The notes under the pieces are model-generated. The model ran no database searches. It had not been told where the DNA came from and saw only the letters and a list, made by a program, of their open reading frames with translations. A DNA stretch of 64,000 nucleotides, from the NCBI RefSeq assembly GCF_026420865.1, contig NZ_JAPCWC010000002.1:62001-126000 (forward strand), in the 5' to 3' direction. The DNA is from Novosphingobium clariflavum. Lineage in GTDB: Bacteria > Pseudomonadota > Alphaproteobacteria > Sphingomonadales > Sphingomonadaceae. Shown here piece by piece: positions 14,135 to 24,986 of this stretch. Both the position numbers and the translations under genes were made by a program. Position 1 is the first letter of the stretch. Every line of letters starts with the position of its first letter.

Positions 14135-14886
14135 TGGCTGACGCAAGCAAGCCGGTCATCGTACTGGTCCGCCCGCAACTGGGCGAGAATATCGGCAAGG
14201 CCGCCCGCGCCATGCTCAACTTCGGCCTTGCCGAAATGCGCCTTGTCGCCCCCCGTGACGGCTGGCCCAATCCCTCGGCCGGCCCGGCCGCCGCCGGGGC
14301 CGACGTGGTACTGGAACACGCGCAGGTCTTCGATACGCTGGCAGAAGCGGTGTCAGATTGCGCCAATGTCTATGCCACCACCGTGCGCAAGCGCGGTGTC
14401 ACCAAGCCGGTCGTCACGCCCGAAGAGGCCGCCCGCGAAGTGCACGAGACCGCCCGTACCACCGGCGCCCGCTCGGCTTACGTGTTCGGCCCCGAGCGTT
14501 CAGGCCTCGAGACCGAGGACGTCGCCCTCGCCCGCGCGATCCTGACGGTGCCGATCAACCCCGAATTTGCCTCGCTTAACCTGGCGCAGGCCGTGATTCT
14601 GTGCGCTTACGAGTGGTCGAAAGGCGCAGTCGCGTCCGGCGAACTCGCGCAGCCGACGCAGGAGGAACTGCTTCCCCCTGCCCCGCAGGAAGAATTGGAA
14701 GGCCTCATCGGCCATTTCGAGCAGTTGCTCGAACCCAAAAACTATTTCTGGCCCGAAACGCGCGCGGCAGCCAACCGGCTGACCTTGCGCAACCTTCTCA
14801 CGAAGCCGGCCTGGAATCACCTCGAAGTGCGCACCCTTCGCGGTGTGCTCTCTGCCCTCGGAAACGAGCGTCGCCCGCGTAGTTGA
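14131..14886 (+). CDS. TrmJ-like SpoU-family tRNA (Nm32) methyltransferase
   Basis: The 251-residue protein is a SPOUT-class RNA 2'-O-methyltransferase, most like TrmJ, which modifies position 32 of tRNAs. The N-terminus [20 protein letters not shown] and the later [18 protein letters not shown] and [14 protein letters not shown] are the three SpoU motifs that bind RNA and SAM in the knotted fold. The start overlaps the nrdR stop by four bases; a second ATG three bases later is also possible. Assignment to TrmJ rather than another SpoU enzyme is by overall resemblance, so the tRNA position is an inference. Confidence 0.88.
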   Translation: MMADASKPVIVLVRPQLGENIGKAARAMLNFGLAEMRLVAPRDGWPNPSAGPAAAGADVVLEHAQVFDTLAEAVSDCANVYATTVRKRGVTKPVVTPEEAAREVHETARTTGARSAYVFGPERSGLETEDVALARAILTVPINPEFASLNLAQAVILCAYEWSKGAVASGELAQPTQEELLPPAPQEELEGLIGHFEQLLEPKNYFWPETRAAANRLTLRNLLTKPAWNHLEVRTLRGVLSALGNERRPRS

Positions 14887-14907
14887 GCCGTTTTTCGGCT
14901 TATCCGC

Positions 14908-14935
14908 TTGACTTTCACCCCCGAGCCCGTATGGG
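14908..14935 (+). promoter_or_regulatory. Candidate sigma-70 promoter for rpsD
   Basis: TTGACT (14908-14913) and TATGGG (14930-14935) are separated by 16 bases just after the methylase gene. Transcription from here would give a leader of about 155 bases before rpsD. The -10 match is only partial, so this is tentative. Confidence 0.35.
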
Positions 14936-15010
14936 GCACCCCTTCACATGGCGCCTGCCTTCTTGACAGGTCCGTCCATTCGGCCCCGCACCCCGGTGAA
15001 GCGGCGGCCG

Positions 15011-15076
15011 CATTCCGCGAAATAGGCGGAATGGTGCGCCCCGGGACAACATGGACCGCTTCCACGGTGGAGGCGG
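15011..15076 (+). promoter_or_regulatory. Two-hairpin leader upstream of rpsD (possible S4 autoregulatory site)
   Basis: Two hairpins lie in the rpsD 5' leader. The first pairs CATTCCGC (15011-15018) with GCGGAATG (15026-15033). The second pairs CCGCTTCCA (15056-15064) with TGGAGGCGG (15068-15076), including one G-U pair. The ribosome site AAGGAG at 15085-15090 follows directly. S4 regulates its own messenger in other bacteria; that this leader does so is inferred from position only. Confidence 0.35.
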
Positions 15077-15097
15077 CAGCAGAAAAGGAGACGACTT

Positions 15098-15712
15098 ATG
15101 TCGAAGCGTAAAAGCGCCAAGTACAAACTCGACCGCCGCATGGGCGAGAACATCTGGGGTCGCCCCAAGAGCGCGGTCAACCGCCGCAGCTACGGCCCGG
15201 GCCAGCACGGCCAGCGCCGCAAGGGCAAGATCTCGGACTACGGTCTGCAGCTCCGCGCCAAGCAGAAGCTCAAGGGCTACTACGGCGACGTGACCGAGAA
15301 GCAGTTCAAGGCGACCTACCAGGAAGCCTCGCGCATGAAGGGCGACACCGGCCAGAACCTGATCGGCCTGCTCGAGCAGCGCCTGGACATGGTCGTGTAC
15401 CGTTCGAAGTTCGCTCCGACCATCTTCGCGGCCCGTCAGATCGTTTCGCACGGTCACATCCGCGTCAACGGCGTGAAGTGCAACATCGCTTCGCGTCGCG
15501 TGAAGGTCGGCGACGTCATCAGCCTGGGCAACAAGGCCAAGGAAATGGCGCTGATCATCGAAGCCCAGAACCTGCCCGAGCGTGAAGTCCCCGACTACGT
15601 CGCTCAGGACGGCACCGACAAGGTGACCTTCGTCCGCGTCCCGACGCTCGACGAAGTGCCCTACCCGGTGAAGATGGAACCGAACCTGGTCGTCGAGTTC
15701 TACTCGCGCTAA
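15098..15712 (+). CDS. rpsD: 30S ribosomal protein S4
   Basis: S4 is a primary 16S rRNA binder needed to start 30S assembly. The 204-residue protein starts [20 protein letters not shown] after AAGGAG, seven bases away. The S4 domain is clear: [32 protein letters not shown] and [12 protein letters not shown]. The end NLVVEFYSR is the standard S4 C-terminus. It is monocistronic here, with its own leader and a strong terminator. Confidence 0.98.
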   Translation: MSKRKSAKYKLDRRMGENIWGRPKSAVNRRSYGPGQHGQRRKGKISDYGLQLRAKQKLKGYYGDVTEKQFKATYQEASRMKGDTGQNLIGLLEQRLDMVVYRSKFAPTIFAARQIVSHGHIRVNGVKCNIASRRVKVGDVISLGNKAKEMALIIEAQNLPEREVPDYVAQDGTDKVTFVRVPTLDEVPYPVKMEPNLVVEFYSR

Positions 15713-15741
15713 GTTTCGGGTCTCCGGACCAGGAATAGGAA

Positions 15742-15774
15742 GGGCGGCTCCCCACGGAGCCGCCCTTTTCTTTT
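15742..15774 (+). terminator. Rho-independent terminator after rpsD
   Basis: A perfect ten-base-pair stem GGGCGGCTCC/GGAGCCGCCC (15742-15765) with a four-base loop is followed by TTTTCTTTT, about 30 bases after the rpsD stop. Confidence 0.9.
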
Positions 15775-15856
15775 GCGCGACGAATTGCATGAAAATTCGG
15801 CGAATCGAGGGACTTGTCAGGGAACCGACATCGTTTGACGGCATTGGACCTGCATC

Positions 15857-16018
15857 ATGAATCGCTTTCGCTTCATCACTCCGCACCGCACCGGCAAATG
15901 GTATGCCACCCTCGAACTGGCCCAGCGTTTTGCCAGCCAGATCGGCGCCGGTTTCCTCGATCTGCGCAGCGGCCGCTTCGTCGCCTATCCCGGAACGCGG
16001 CTCGAAGTCTCGGCCTGA
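15857..16018 (+). CDS. Small protein of 53 residues, function unknown
   Basis: An ATG at 15857 opens 53 codons ending in TGA at 16016-16018. The product starts MNRFRFITPHRTGKWYATLE and continues with LAQRFASQIGAGFLDLRSGR, ending RLEVSA. It is basic and aromatic with no signal peptide or membrane segment. The gene has its own space between the rpsD terminator and the convergent tgt stop, and codon use looks like its neighbours. No family was recognised. It is short enough to be missed by gene callers. Confidence 0.5.
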   Translation: MNRFRFITPHRTGKWYATLELAQRFASQIGAGFLDLRSGRFVAYPGTRLEVSA

Positions 16019-16091
16019 CAGCCGTCGCTACACCCTTCAAGAGGGCCGGGAGGCGCTCCGGGACAACCCGGAGCCGCCCAGCCGCCGCCCC

Positions 16092-18267
<2,176 letters not shown>

Positions 18268-18284
18268 GAGAGACAGTTATCCGC

Positions 18285-19058
18285 TCAGGCGCGCAGGCGC
18301 CACCCCGTCCGGAAGATCCAGGCGATGAAACCCACGCAGAGCGCGAGGAACGCCAGCGTCATCACCAGCGAGATGCCGATGGGGAAGTCCGACCTGCCAT
18401 AGAAGCACCAGCGCAGCCCGTTGACGAGGTAGACCACCGGGTTGACCATCGCCACCGAGCGCCATGGCTCGGGCAGCATCTGGATCGAATAGAACGTGCC
18501 GCCCAGGAACGTCAGCGGCACCACGAACAGCACCGGCACGATGCCCAGCTTCTCGAAACTGTCGGCCCAGATGCCGAGGATGAAACCGAACAGCGAGAAC
18601 GTCGCCGAAACCAGCAGGATGAAGCCCAGCGCGTAGAACGGGTGGACGATCGTGTAGTCGACAAAGAACGTCGCGGTGCCCAGGATGATCGCCGCAAGGA
18701 TGAGAGACTTGGTCGCCGCCGCACCGACGAAGCCGATCAGCGTCTCGGCCACGCCGACGGGGGCGGAAAGCAGTTCGTAGATCGCGCCGGTGAAGCGCGG
18801 CATGTAGATGCCGAAGCTGCCGTTCGAGACGCTTTCGCCCAGGATTGTCAGCAGCAGCAGGCCCGGCACGATGAAGGCGCCGTAATTGACGCCCGTCACC
18901 CCCGAATCCATCCGCCCGCCGATCGCGGCGCCGAACACGACAAAATAGAGCACCGTCGTCAGCACCGGTCCGAGGATCGACTGCATCGCGGTGCGCATGG
19001 CCCGCATGACCTCGCGCTTGTAGATGGTCCAGGTGCTGCGCGCGTTGAAGGCGATCAT
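18285..19058 (-). CDS. ABC-2 type transporter permease
   Basis: A 257-residue inner-membrane protein with about six hydrophobic spans and the ABC-2 fold found in polysaccharide and drug exporters. It starts MIAFNARSTWTIYKREVMRA and contains the conserved loop PLTFLGGTFYSIQMLPEPW and VNPVVYLVNGLRW typical of NodJ/YadH-like permeases. Its start overlaps the stop of the ATPase gene by four bases, so the two are translationally coupled and form one exporter. The substrate is not evident. Confidence 0.9.
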   Translation of the reverse strand: MIAFNARSTWTIYKREVMRAMRTAMQSILGPVLTTVLYFVVFGAAIGGRMDSGVTGVNYGAFIVPGLLLLTILGESVSNGSFGIYMPRFTGAIYELLSAPVGVAETLIGFVGAAATKSLILAAIILGTATFFVDYTIVHPFYALGFILLVSATFSLFGFILGIWADSFEKLGIVPVLFVVPLTFLGGTFYSIQMLPEPWRSVAMVNPVVYLVNGLRWCFYGRSDFPIGISLVMTLAFLALCVGFIAWIFRTGWRLRA

Positions 19059-19990
19059 GCCGCCGCTCCTTCCAGAAGGTCGACGAAGATGTCTTCGAGG
19101 CTCGATTCGCGAATGTCGATGGCGGTGTAGTCGATGCCGGCGCCGGCCAGTCGCTTGGTGACTTCCGCCACTTCCGCCTTGCCCCGCCCGGAGCCATCAC
19201 CGCCGCGGTAGACCAGTTCCAGCCCGTCTTCGGAAAGGCTGACGTTCAGGCCGGACAGCACCTCGGGAACGGCGGCCAGCGGCGCGCCAAGCGCGAAGTG
19301 GGCTTCGGTACGCCCCAGTCGCTTCATCAGCGCGCGGGTTTCCTCGACCATGCGGATGCGGCCGCCCTGGATGATGCCCACCCGGTCGGCCATTTCCTCG
19401 GCCTCCTCGATGTAGTGGGTGGTCAGGATGATCGTCGTGCCGCGATCGCGCAGCAGCGAGATCTGCGCCCACATGTCGCGGCGCAGTTCGACGTCGACGC
19501 CCGCCGTGGGTTCATCGAGGAACAGCAACTCAGGCTCGTGCGCCAGCGCCTTGGCGATCAGCACGCGGCGCTTCATGCCGCCGGACAGCGCGCGAATCTG
19601 GTCGTTGCGCTTGTCCCACAGGCTCAGCGCCTTGAGGATTTCCTCGACCCGGGCGGCGTCGGGCGCAAGGCCGAACAGCCCGCGCGAGTAGTTGACCGAA
19701 TGGATCACCGTCTCGAACATGTCGGTCGCTAGTTCCTGCGGAACCAGTCCGATACGGGCACGCAGGCGCCGCCAGTGGCGTCCCATGTCCTCACCGAAAG
19801 CGGTCATGCTGCCACCGGTCGGCCGGACCAGTCCGCAGACCGCACCGATCAGCGTCGTCTTGCCGGCGCCATTGGGCCCCAGCAGTGCAAAGATCTCGCC
19901 CCGTTTGATCGAAAGGTCCACGCCGTGAAGCGCCGTGAACCCGCTGTCGTAGGTCTTGGTCAGACCCTTGATTTCAAGAATGGAATCCAT
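19055..19990 (-). CDS. ABC transporter ATP-binding protein (YadG-like)
   Basis: A 311-residue ATPase that pairs with the coupled permease. The start at 19990 gives MDSILEIKGLTKTYDSGF; a longer frame to 20263 was rejected because it has no homology and crosses the preceding gene. Walker A is LLGPNGAGKTTLIG, the signature is ALSGGMKRRVLIAKAL, Walker B is LLFLDEPTAGVD, and the H-loop is ILTTHYIEEAEEM. The C-terminal extension after about residue 215 is normal for export ATPases. The likely role is export of a drug, lipid or polysaccharide. Confidence 0.92.
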   Translation of the reverse strand: MDSILEIKGLTKTYDSGFTALHGVDLSIKRGEIFALLGPNGAGKTTLIGAVCGLVRPTGGSMTAFGEDMGRHWRRLRARIGLVPQELATDMFETVIHSVNYSRGLFGLAPDAARVEEILKALSLWDKRNDQIRALSGGMKRRVLIAKALAHEPELLFLDEPTAGVDVELRRDMWAQISLLRDRGTTIILTTHYIEEAEEMADRVGIIQGGRIRMVEETRALMKRLGRTEAHFALGAPLAAVPEVLSGLNVSLSEDGLELVYRGGDGSGRGKAEVAEVTKRLAGAGIDYTAIDIRESSLEDIFVDLLEGAAA

Positions 19991-20081
19991 GGCCCGCGTG
20001 ATGCGCGAAAGCGATGACGGTTCCAAGACCGAAATATCGGGCCGGCCGGGGAAATTTCCGCCAGCCGGCCGAAGCGGAAGA

Positions 20082-20594
20082 TTACTGTTCCAGGCTCTTG
20101 AAGTCGTCCTGACGAATATACCCCACGTAACCGCCGAACATCTTCGCGGCAGTCTCCGGATTGCCCATGAGTTCCTGCATCGCCATCCGGCCCAGCGTTT
20201 CCCCCGCCGCGCGGAACCCGGCGCTGCTGTGTGCGCGGTAGAGCGGGCGGGCCTGTCCGGCACAGTCCACCGTGATAAGGCGGGTGAAAATCGCCGCCAC
20301 CTGGCGGTCCAGCTTGTCCTTCACGGCCGGTTCGATCTTGGCGACGTCGGCCACCTGAGGCGCACTGCCCATGGCGGTCAGGAACCACCGTGCAAACGTC
20401 ACCCGGTCCTCCCCGGTCGACTTCATCGCGAAGCATTCACCAAGCTTGCCGGCAAGGTCGCGTTCGACGTCCGGCGCCAACGGCGCCGTTGCGGCAGGCG
20501 AAGTCGGCGTCTCGGCCGCGGCTGCGCCCACCGGCAGCAGCGCCGCGAGTGCGACAGCGGAAGCCGCCGCCAGCGGCCACTTCGAAATGATCAT
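20082..20594 (-). CDS. Exported protein, function unknown
   Basis: A 170-residue protein with a clear signal peptide (ALAALLPVGAAAAET, cleavage near residue 27) and an Ala/Pro/Thr-rich spacer. The mature helical domain has two cysteines (GECFAMKS and TVDCAGQA) that could form a disulfide in the periplasm. No family was recognised. It sits between queA and the ABC ATPase gene, all on the same strand, with about 90 bases to the ATPase start. Confidence 0.72.
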   Translation of the reverse strand: MIISKWPLAAASAVALAALLPVGAAAAETPTSPAATAPLAPDVERDLAGKLGECFAMKSTGEDRVTFARWFLTAMGSAPQVADVAKIEPAVKDKLDRQVAAIFTRLITVDCAGQARPLYRAHSSAGFRAAGETLGRMAMQELMGNPETAAKMFGGYVGYIRQDDFKSLEQ

Positions 20595-20605
20595 GATAGT
20601 TCCCC

Positions 20606-21643
20606 CTATTCCCGAATCAGCAGGCTGGAATCGCCATAGCTATAGAAACGATAACCCGTTGAAATAGCGTGTCGATAGACCGCCTGCATACGTTCCAGCC
20701 CCATCAGCGCAGAGACGAGCATGAACAGGGTGGACTTGGGAAGGTGGAAATTGGTCATCAGTCCGTCGATCGCCTTGAAGCGATAGCCCGGCGTGATGAA
20801 GATCGCGGTATCGCCTTCGAACGGACGGATCACGTTGTCCTCGCCGGTCGCGCTTTCCAGCAGGCGCAGGCTGGTAGTGCCTACCGCGATAACGCGATTT
20901 CCCGCCGCACGCGCGGCATTGAGGCGATCGGCGGTCGCCGCGTCGATGCTGCCCCATTCGGCATGCATCCGGTGGTCCTGCGTATCATCGGCCTTGACCG
21001 GCAGGAAAGTGCCCGCGCCGACATGCAACGTCAGCGTCTCCCGCTTCACACCTGCGGCCTCCAGGCGCGCCATCAATTCCGGCGTGAAGTGCAGCGAGGC
21101 AGTCGGGGCGGCAACCGCACCATCCTTCTCGGCGAACATCGTCTGGTAGTCGCTGCGGTCCGCCTCGTCGGTTTCGCGCTTGCCGGCGATATACGGGGGA
21201 AGCGGCATGCGCCCTGCCCGCTCCAGCAGGACTTCGACCGGCTCCTCGCCTTCGAAGAACAGCACCCAGCTGCCGTCGTCCAGGCGCTCCTCGGCCAGCG
21301 CGGTGACACCGGCAGGAAATTCGATGCGGTCACTGGGCCGCAGCCGCTTGGCATTGCGCACAAAGGCCTGCCAGCGGCGCAGATCGATGCGCTTGTGCAG
21401 CGTCGCACCGATCTTCGCCTCGCCGCGTCGTCCTTCGAGCTGGGCGGGAATGACACGCGTGTCGTTGAACACCAGCACATCGCCGGGGCGCAGGATGCCA
21501 GGCAGATCGTGGACGTGGCGATCGACGAGCGATCCGCTCTCGGCCCCTTCCACCAGCAGCATGCGCGCCGAATCGCGCGGCCGGGCCGGCCTCAGGGCAA
21601 TGTTTTCGGGCGGAAGGTCGAAGTCGAAAAGGTCAACGCGCAT
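20606..21643 (-). CDS. queA: S-adenosylmethionine:tRNA ribosyltransferase-isomerase
   Basis: QueA converts preQ1 in tRNA to epoxyqueuosine using the ribosyl part of SAM. The 345-residue length is standard. The start [58 protein letters not shown] and [16 protein letters not shown] are typical family signatures. The ATG is at the end of a strong inverted repeat (21642-21667) and no good ribosome site is visible, which hints at translational control or coupling to the upstream cyclophilin gene. Confidence 0.96.
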   Translation of the reverse strand: MRVDLFDFDLPPENIALRPARPRDSARMLLVEGAESGSLVDRHVHDLPGILRPGDVLVFNDTRVIPAQLEGRRGEAKIGATLHKRIDLRRWQAFVRNAKRLRPSDRIEFPAGVTALAEERLDDGSWVLFFEGEEPVEVLLERAGRMPLPPYIAGKRETDEADRSDYQTMFAEKDGAVAAPTASLHFTPELMARLEAAGVKRETLTLHVGAGTFLPVKADDTQDHRMHAEWGSIDAATADRLNAARAAGNRVIAVGTTSLRLLESATGEDNVIRPFEGDTAIFITPGYRFKAIDGLMTNFHLPKSTLFMLVSALMGLERMQAVYRHAISTGYRFYSYGDSSLLIRE

Positions 21644-21667
21644 GGCGCGCGTCTAGGCGCGCGCCAT
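21642..21667. repeat. Perfect 10-bp inverted repeat covering the queA start
   Basis: ATGGCGCGCG (21642-21651) and CGCGCGCCAT (21658-21667) form a perfect ten-base-pair dyad with a six-base spacer. In the queA messenger the hairpin would take in the first two bases of the start codon and all of the upstream ribosome-binding region. No T-tract follows, so it is not a normal terminator. Confidence 0.75.
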
Positions 21668-21694
21668 CGCTTCGTCATCCCCTTTCGGAGAAAT

Positions 21695-22396
21695 TCAGTT
21701 CGACTTCGAATTGCTCAGCTGGTCAGCCGTGATCTTGGCGGGGGCTGCAAGCGGCGCGGGCGCGGCCACCGGCGGCGCCTTGTTTTCCGATGCCAGCGAG
21801 GCCTGCACGATCTTGGTCGGGTTCGCCGGCGGTTCGCCGCGCTGGATCGCATCGACGTACTGCATGCCCGAAATCACGCGACCAAAGATCGTGTACTTAT
21901 GATCGAGCGAGAAGCGCGGGTAGAACACAATGAAGAACTGGCTGTTCGCGCTGTTCGGCTCGTTGGTACGCGCCATCGAGACCATGCCGCGCAAGTGTGG
22001 CAGCGAGTTGAACTCGGCCTCGAGGTCGGGAAGCTGCGAACCGCCCTGCCCGGTCCCGGTCGGATCGCCGGTCTGCGCCATGAAGCCATCGATCACGCGG
22101 TGGAAGATCTGGCCGTTGTAGAAACCCTGCGAGGCGAGCGTCTTGATACGCTCGACATGGTGCGGCGCCCACTGCGGCATGAGACGGATCGCCACGCGGC
22201 CGCCGTCCGACAGGTCGAGCAGCAGGACGTTTTCGGGCTCGTGCAAGATATCGGCATCGACCACCGGCGAAAGCGGCGGCGCCACCGGAGCAGCGGCGGC
22301 ATCGGGGGTCGGTGCTTCCTTCTTCTTGGCCATTGCCGGCGTTGCCACCAGCGCGAGGCCGATCATCGTCGTGGTAAGGGTCAGGCGAAACGTCAT
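21695..22396 (-). CDS. Cyclophilin-type peptidyl-prolyl cis-trans isomerase, exported
   Basis: A 233-residue protein with an N-terminal signal peptide (about residues 1-23, ending PAMAK). A Pro/Ala-rich linker leads to a cyclophilin domain with FYNGQIFHRVIDGFMAQTGD, GTGQGGSQLPDLEAEF and SQFFIVFYPRFSLDHKYTIF. The catalytic arginine is present in FHRVIDGF. A C-terminal Ala-rich tail follows. It probably catalyses proline isomerisation in the periplasm. The queA gene begins about 50 bases downstream. Confidence 0.92.
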   Translation of the reverse strand: MTFRLTLTTTMIGLALVATPAMAKKKEAPTPDAAAAPVAPPLSPVVDADILHEPENVLLLDLSDGGRVAIRLMPQWAPHHVERIKTLASQGFYNGQIFHRVIDGFMAQTGDPTGTGQGGSQLPDLEAEFNSLPHLRGMVSMARTNEPNSANSQFFIVFYPRFSLDHKYTIFGRVISGMQYVDAIQRGEPPANPTKIVQASLASENKAPPVAAPAPLAAPAKITADQLSNSKSN

Positions 22397-22484
22397 CGAT
22401 TACTCACTGAAGGAAGCCGTTCAGGCTCGCGGCGATAGAGCGCGCGGCCTGACGTGACAATGAATGAATTTGTCGCAAGCGCTC

Positions 22485-22997
22485 TCAGTAGTCGCCCTGG
22501 AGGCCCTTGGCAGCAATACGGTCCACCACGTCCGCCCGCACCGCAGGACTGACGAACCGCGAGATGTCGCCGCCAAACGTGGCGATTTCCTTGACCAGCT
22601 TGGAGGCGATCGGCTGAAGGCTGACATCGGCCATCAGGAACACGGTCTCGATGTTCGGGTTGAGCTGCTGGTTCATGCCCGCCATCTGGTATTCATACTC
22701 GAAGTCCGCGACTGCCCGCAGGCCGCGCACGATCACGCTCGCCCCCTGCTTCTGCGCGAACTTCATCAGCAGCGCGTTGAAGCCGACAACAGTGACGTTC
22801 TCGATACCCAGCGACGCCACTTCGCGCTCAACCATGGCCATACGCTCATCCGGCGTGAACAGCGGGTTCTTGGAGGGATTGGTGGTCACCCCGATGATCA
22901 GCCGATCGACCAGCTTGGCGCCGCGCCGGATGATGTCGGCGTGCCCCAGCGTGATCGGATCGAAAGTGCCGGGATAGACCCCGATGCGTTCAGTCAT
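22485..22997 (-). CDS. coaD: Phosphopantetheine adenylyltransferase
   Basis: CoaD makes dephospho-CoA from 4'-phosphopantetheine and ATP, the penultimate step of CoA synthesis. It is 170 residues. The nucleotidyltransferase motif is in GVYPGTFDPITLGHADIIRR. Further family features are VVRGLRAVADFEYEYQMAGM and NPNIETVFLMADVSLQPIAS. It lies between ispA and the cyclophilin gene on the same strand. Confidence 0.97.
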   Translation of the reverse strand: MTERIGVYPGTFDPITLGHADIIRRGAKLVDRLIIGVTTNPSKNPLFTPDERMAMVEREVASLGIENVTVVGFNALLMKFAQKQGASVIVRGLRAVADFEYEYQMAGMNQQLNPNIETVFLMADVSLQPIASKLVKEIATFGGDISRFVSPAVRADVVDRIAAKGLQGDY

Positions 22998-23097
22998 GGC
23001 CGATTATTCCCCAATTCCCGTGAACGCGCCGCGGCAACGGCGCACGCAATTTCAGCGATCCGCCAGACGCCTGCGAGATTTCGGCAGGCTTGCGGCC

Positions 23098-24006
23098 TCA
23101 ATGCTTCCGCTCGACGATGTAACGCGCCACCGCGCGCAGCAGATCGGCTTCCTTGCCGTGCTGGGCGAGATGGCCGATCGCCTGCTCGACCAGCATCCGC
23201 GCCTGCTCGCGCGCCCGTTCGGCGCCCAGCAGCGACACGAAGGTCTGCTTGCCGGCCGCGGCATCCTTGCCGACCGCCTTGCCGGCCAGCAGCACATCGC
23301 CTTCGTGGTCGATGAGATCGTCCGCGATCTGGAACGCCAGCCCGATATCGCGCGCATAACCGCGCAGATGCGTGCGCCCTTCCGGCGGGATACGCCCGAG
23401 AATCGCGCCCATCTCCACCGCGGCACCCAGCAGCGCGCCGGTCTTGAGTTGCTGCAAGCGAGTAATCGTCTGAAGGTCGAACTCGCTGTTCTCGGCCACG
23501 ATGTCCATCATCTGGCCACCTGCCATGCCCTGCGCGCCGCTGGCGTGAGCAAGCGCCTGCACCAGTTCGATCCGCGTGAAGGGGTCCGCGCTGACGGCGG
23601 GGTCGCCAAGAACCTCGAAGGCAAAAGCCAGCAGCGAATCGCCCGCCAGCACCGCCGTCGCCTCGTCATAGGCGAGATGCACGGTAGGCTTGCCGTGACG
23701 CAGGGCATCGTCATCCATGCAAGGGAGATCGTCGTGGATCAGCGAATAGACGTGGATCGATTCGATGGCGATGGCCGCCCGGATCGCCGCCTCGCGCACG
23801 ACGCCGAACATCTCGGCAACTGCCGTCAGCAGCAGCGGGCGCAGCCGCTTGCCCCCGCCGATGGCCGCATAGCGCATGGCTTCCACCAGGCGCGCGCGCT
23901 GATCGTCAGGCACCGGCAGCAGCGCATCGAATGCGCCGTCGATCTCCTCAGAGATCCTTGCAAGCCCCTCCGCCAGCAGCGGGTCGCTGATTACGACCTC
24001 GCTCAT
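23098..24006 (-). CDS. ispA: Polyprenyl synthetase (farnesyl diphosphate synthase type)
   Basis: This prenyltransferase condenses isopentenyl diphosphate with allylic diphosphates to make farnesyl (possibly also geranyl) diphosphate. The start at 24006 gives 302 residues (MSEVVISDPLLAEGLARISE); a longer frame to 24171 overlaps xseB and was rejected. The first aspartate-rich motif is HDDLPCMDDD (about 91-100), with the typical bacterial two-residue insertion, and the second is DDLIDHEGD. GGKRLRPLLL is the IPP-binding element. xseB ends four bases upstream, so the pair is one unit, as in many bacteria. Confidence 0.95.
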   Translation of the reverse strand: MSEVVISDPLLAEGLARISEEIDGAFDALLPVPDDQRARLVEAMRYAAIGGGKRLRPLLLTAVAEMFGVVREAAIRAAIAIESIHVYSLIHDDLPCMDDDALRHGKPTVHLAYDEATAVLAGDSLLAFAFEVLGDPAVSADPFTRIELVQALAHASGAQGMAGGQMMDIVAENSEFDLQTITRLQQLKTGALLGAAVEMGAILGRIPPEGRTHLRGYARDIGLAFQIADDLIDHEGDVLLAGKAVGKDAAAGKQTFVSLLGAERAREQARMLVEQAIGHLAQHGKEADLLRAVARYIVERKH

Positions 24007-24010
24007 CCCC

Positions 24011-24262
24011 TCAGCGCTCCGCGTCGAAAGGCTGCGTACCGGCAGCCGCGCCGTCCGGACCGGCGACGATGCGCTCGATCCGCGCCTGCGCCGCATCGAG
24101 GCGCTTCTGGCAATGCTGCCGCAGCTTCTCGCCCTTCTCGTAGAGCGTGATCGAATCCTCGAGCGGGACATCGCCGCTTTCCAGTCGCCTCACGATGCCC
24201 TCAAGGTCCCGCAGGGCGTCCTCGAAGCTGAGGCTTTCGATGGTTTCAGTCTCGTCTACCAT
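24011..24262 (-). CDS. xseB: Exodeoxyribonuclease VII small subunit
   Basis: XseB is the small subunit of exonuclease VII, a single-strand DNase. It is 83 residues with the family pattern LSFEDALRDLEGIVRRLESG and PLEDSITLYEKGEKLRQHC, which forms the helical domain that binds XseA. It precedes ispA by four bases, a classic pairing. xseA is not in the window. Confidence 0.95.
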   Translation of the reverse strand: MVDETETIESLSFEDALRDLEGIVRRLESGDVPLEDSITLYEKGEKLRQHCQKRLDAAQARIERIVAGPDGAAAGTQPFDAER

Positions 24263-24382
24263 GGCGAAGCAATGGCCCTAGCGCACGGGCCGGTCAAGGG
24301 GAGCCGGCCGCTATTTGCCGGATTGCGCCGCCGGTCCGGCAGGCGGGCTGCGAACCGGCGGCAAGTGGCGAAAATCCCGCCG

Positions 24383-24856
24383 TCATTTCTCGTAGATGTA
24401 GTCCTGGAATGTGGCCATCGTGTCGGTCCAGAACTCCAGGGTATCGAGGAACAGCGCCTTGCTCATGCCGCCCTCGTCGAGGTCGAGGTCGTACTGGATC
24501 ACGCAGTCGCCATCGCTGTCGACCTGCGGGGTCACGAAGCGATACTTCTGTGAAAAGGTGTTCATCGCCTCGAGGCTGCAATGCGTCGCCTCGGTCCAGC
24601 CGGCATAGAACTGGATGCTGGAACAATCGGCGCCGTCGGTGCAGCCGTAAAACGTGATCGTGAACTTCGAGCCCGAAGAGGCGCTCTTGATCATCGGGTC
24701 GCCAACCGAATCCTTGGTCAGTTCCGCCCGGTAGCCCGCGTCCTGCAAGGCCGAGACAAGGCTGGCGGGTGACTTGGCCGTCACCATCTGGGCCTGGGCC
24801 ACACCGCTCGTCATGGTGCCCAGAGCGAGCATCAGCCCGGCGATAATCTTACGCAT
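24383..24856 (-). CDS. YbjN domain-containing exported protein
   Basis: A 157-residue protein with a signal peptide (MRKIIAGLMLALGTMTSGVA, cut near residue 22). The YbjN-like domain, a fold related to type III secretion chaperones, follows, with four cysteines that could form disulfides (GCTDGADCS, THCSLE, GDCVIQYD). Other alphaproteobacteria carry several such proteins of unknown role. It is divergent from purL across about 130 bases. Confidence 0.8.
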   Translation of the reverse strand: MRKIIAGLMLALGTMTSGVAQAQMVTAKSPASLVSALQDAGYRAELTKDSVGDPMIKSASSGSKFTITFYGCTDGADCSSIQFYAGWTEATHCSLEAMNTFSQKYRFVTPQVDSDGDCVIQYDLDLDEGGMSKALFLDTLEFWTDTMATFQDYIYEK

Positions 24857-24986
24857 AAATACCCCGTTTCAATCGGAAAGTCGCTGAGCGGCATCTGGCA
24901 CATCACCCCCGGCATCGAAAGTGAAAGTTCATGTCAGGGTCCATGCCGTCTAGCGCTCCGCGACGGACATGGCTAAGGCGCCTCGC

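Noticed and set aside
14963..14985. Perfect TTGACA as the rpsD promoter
   Set aside because: No acceptable -10 element lies 16-18 bases downstream; the pair at 14908-14935 fits better.
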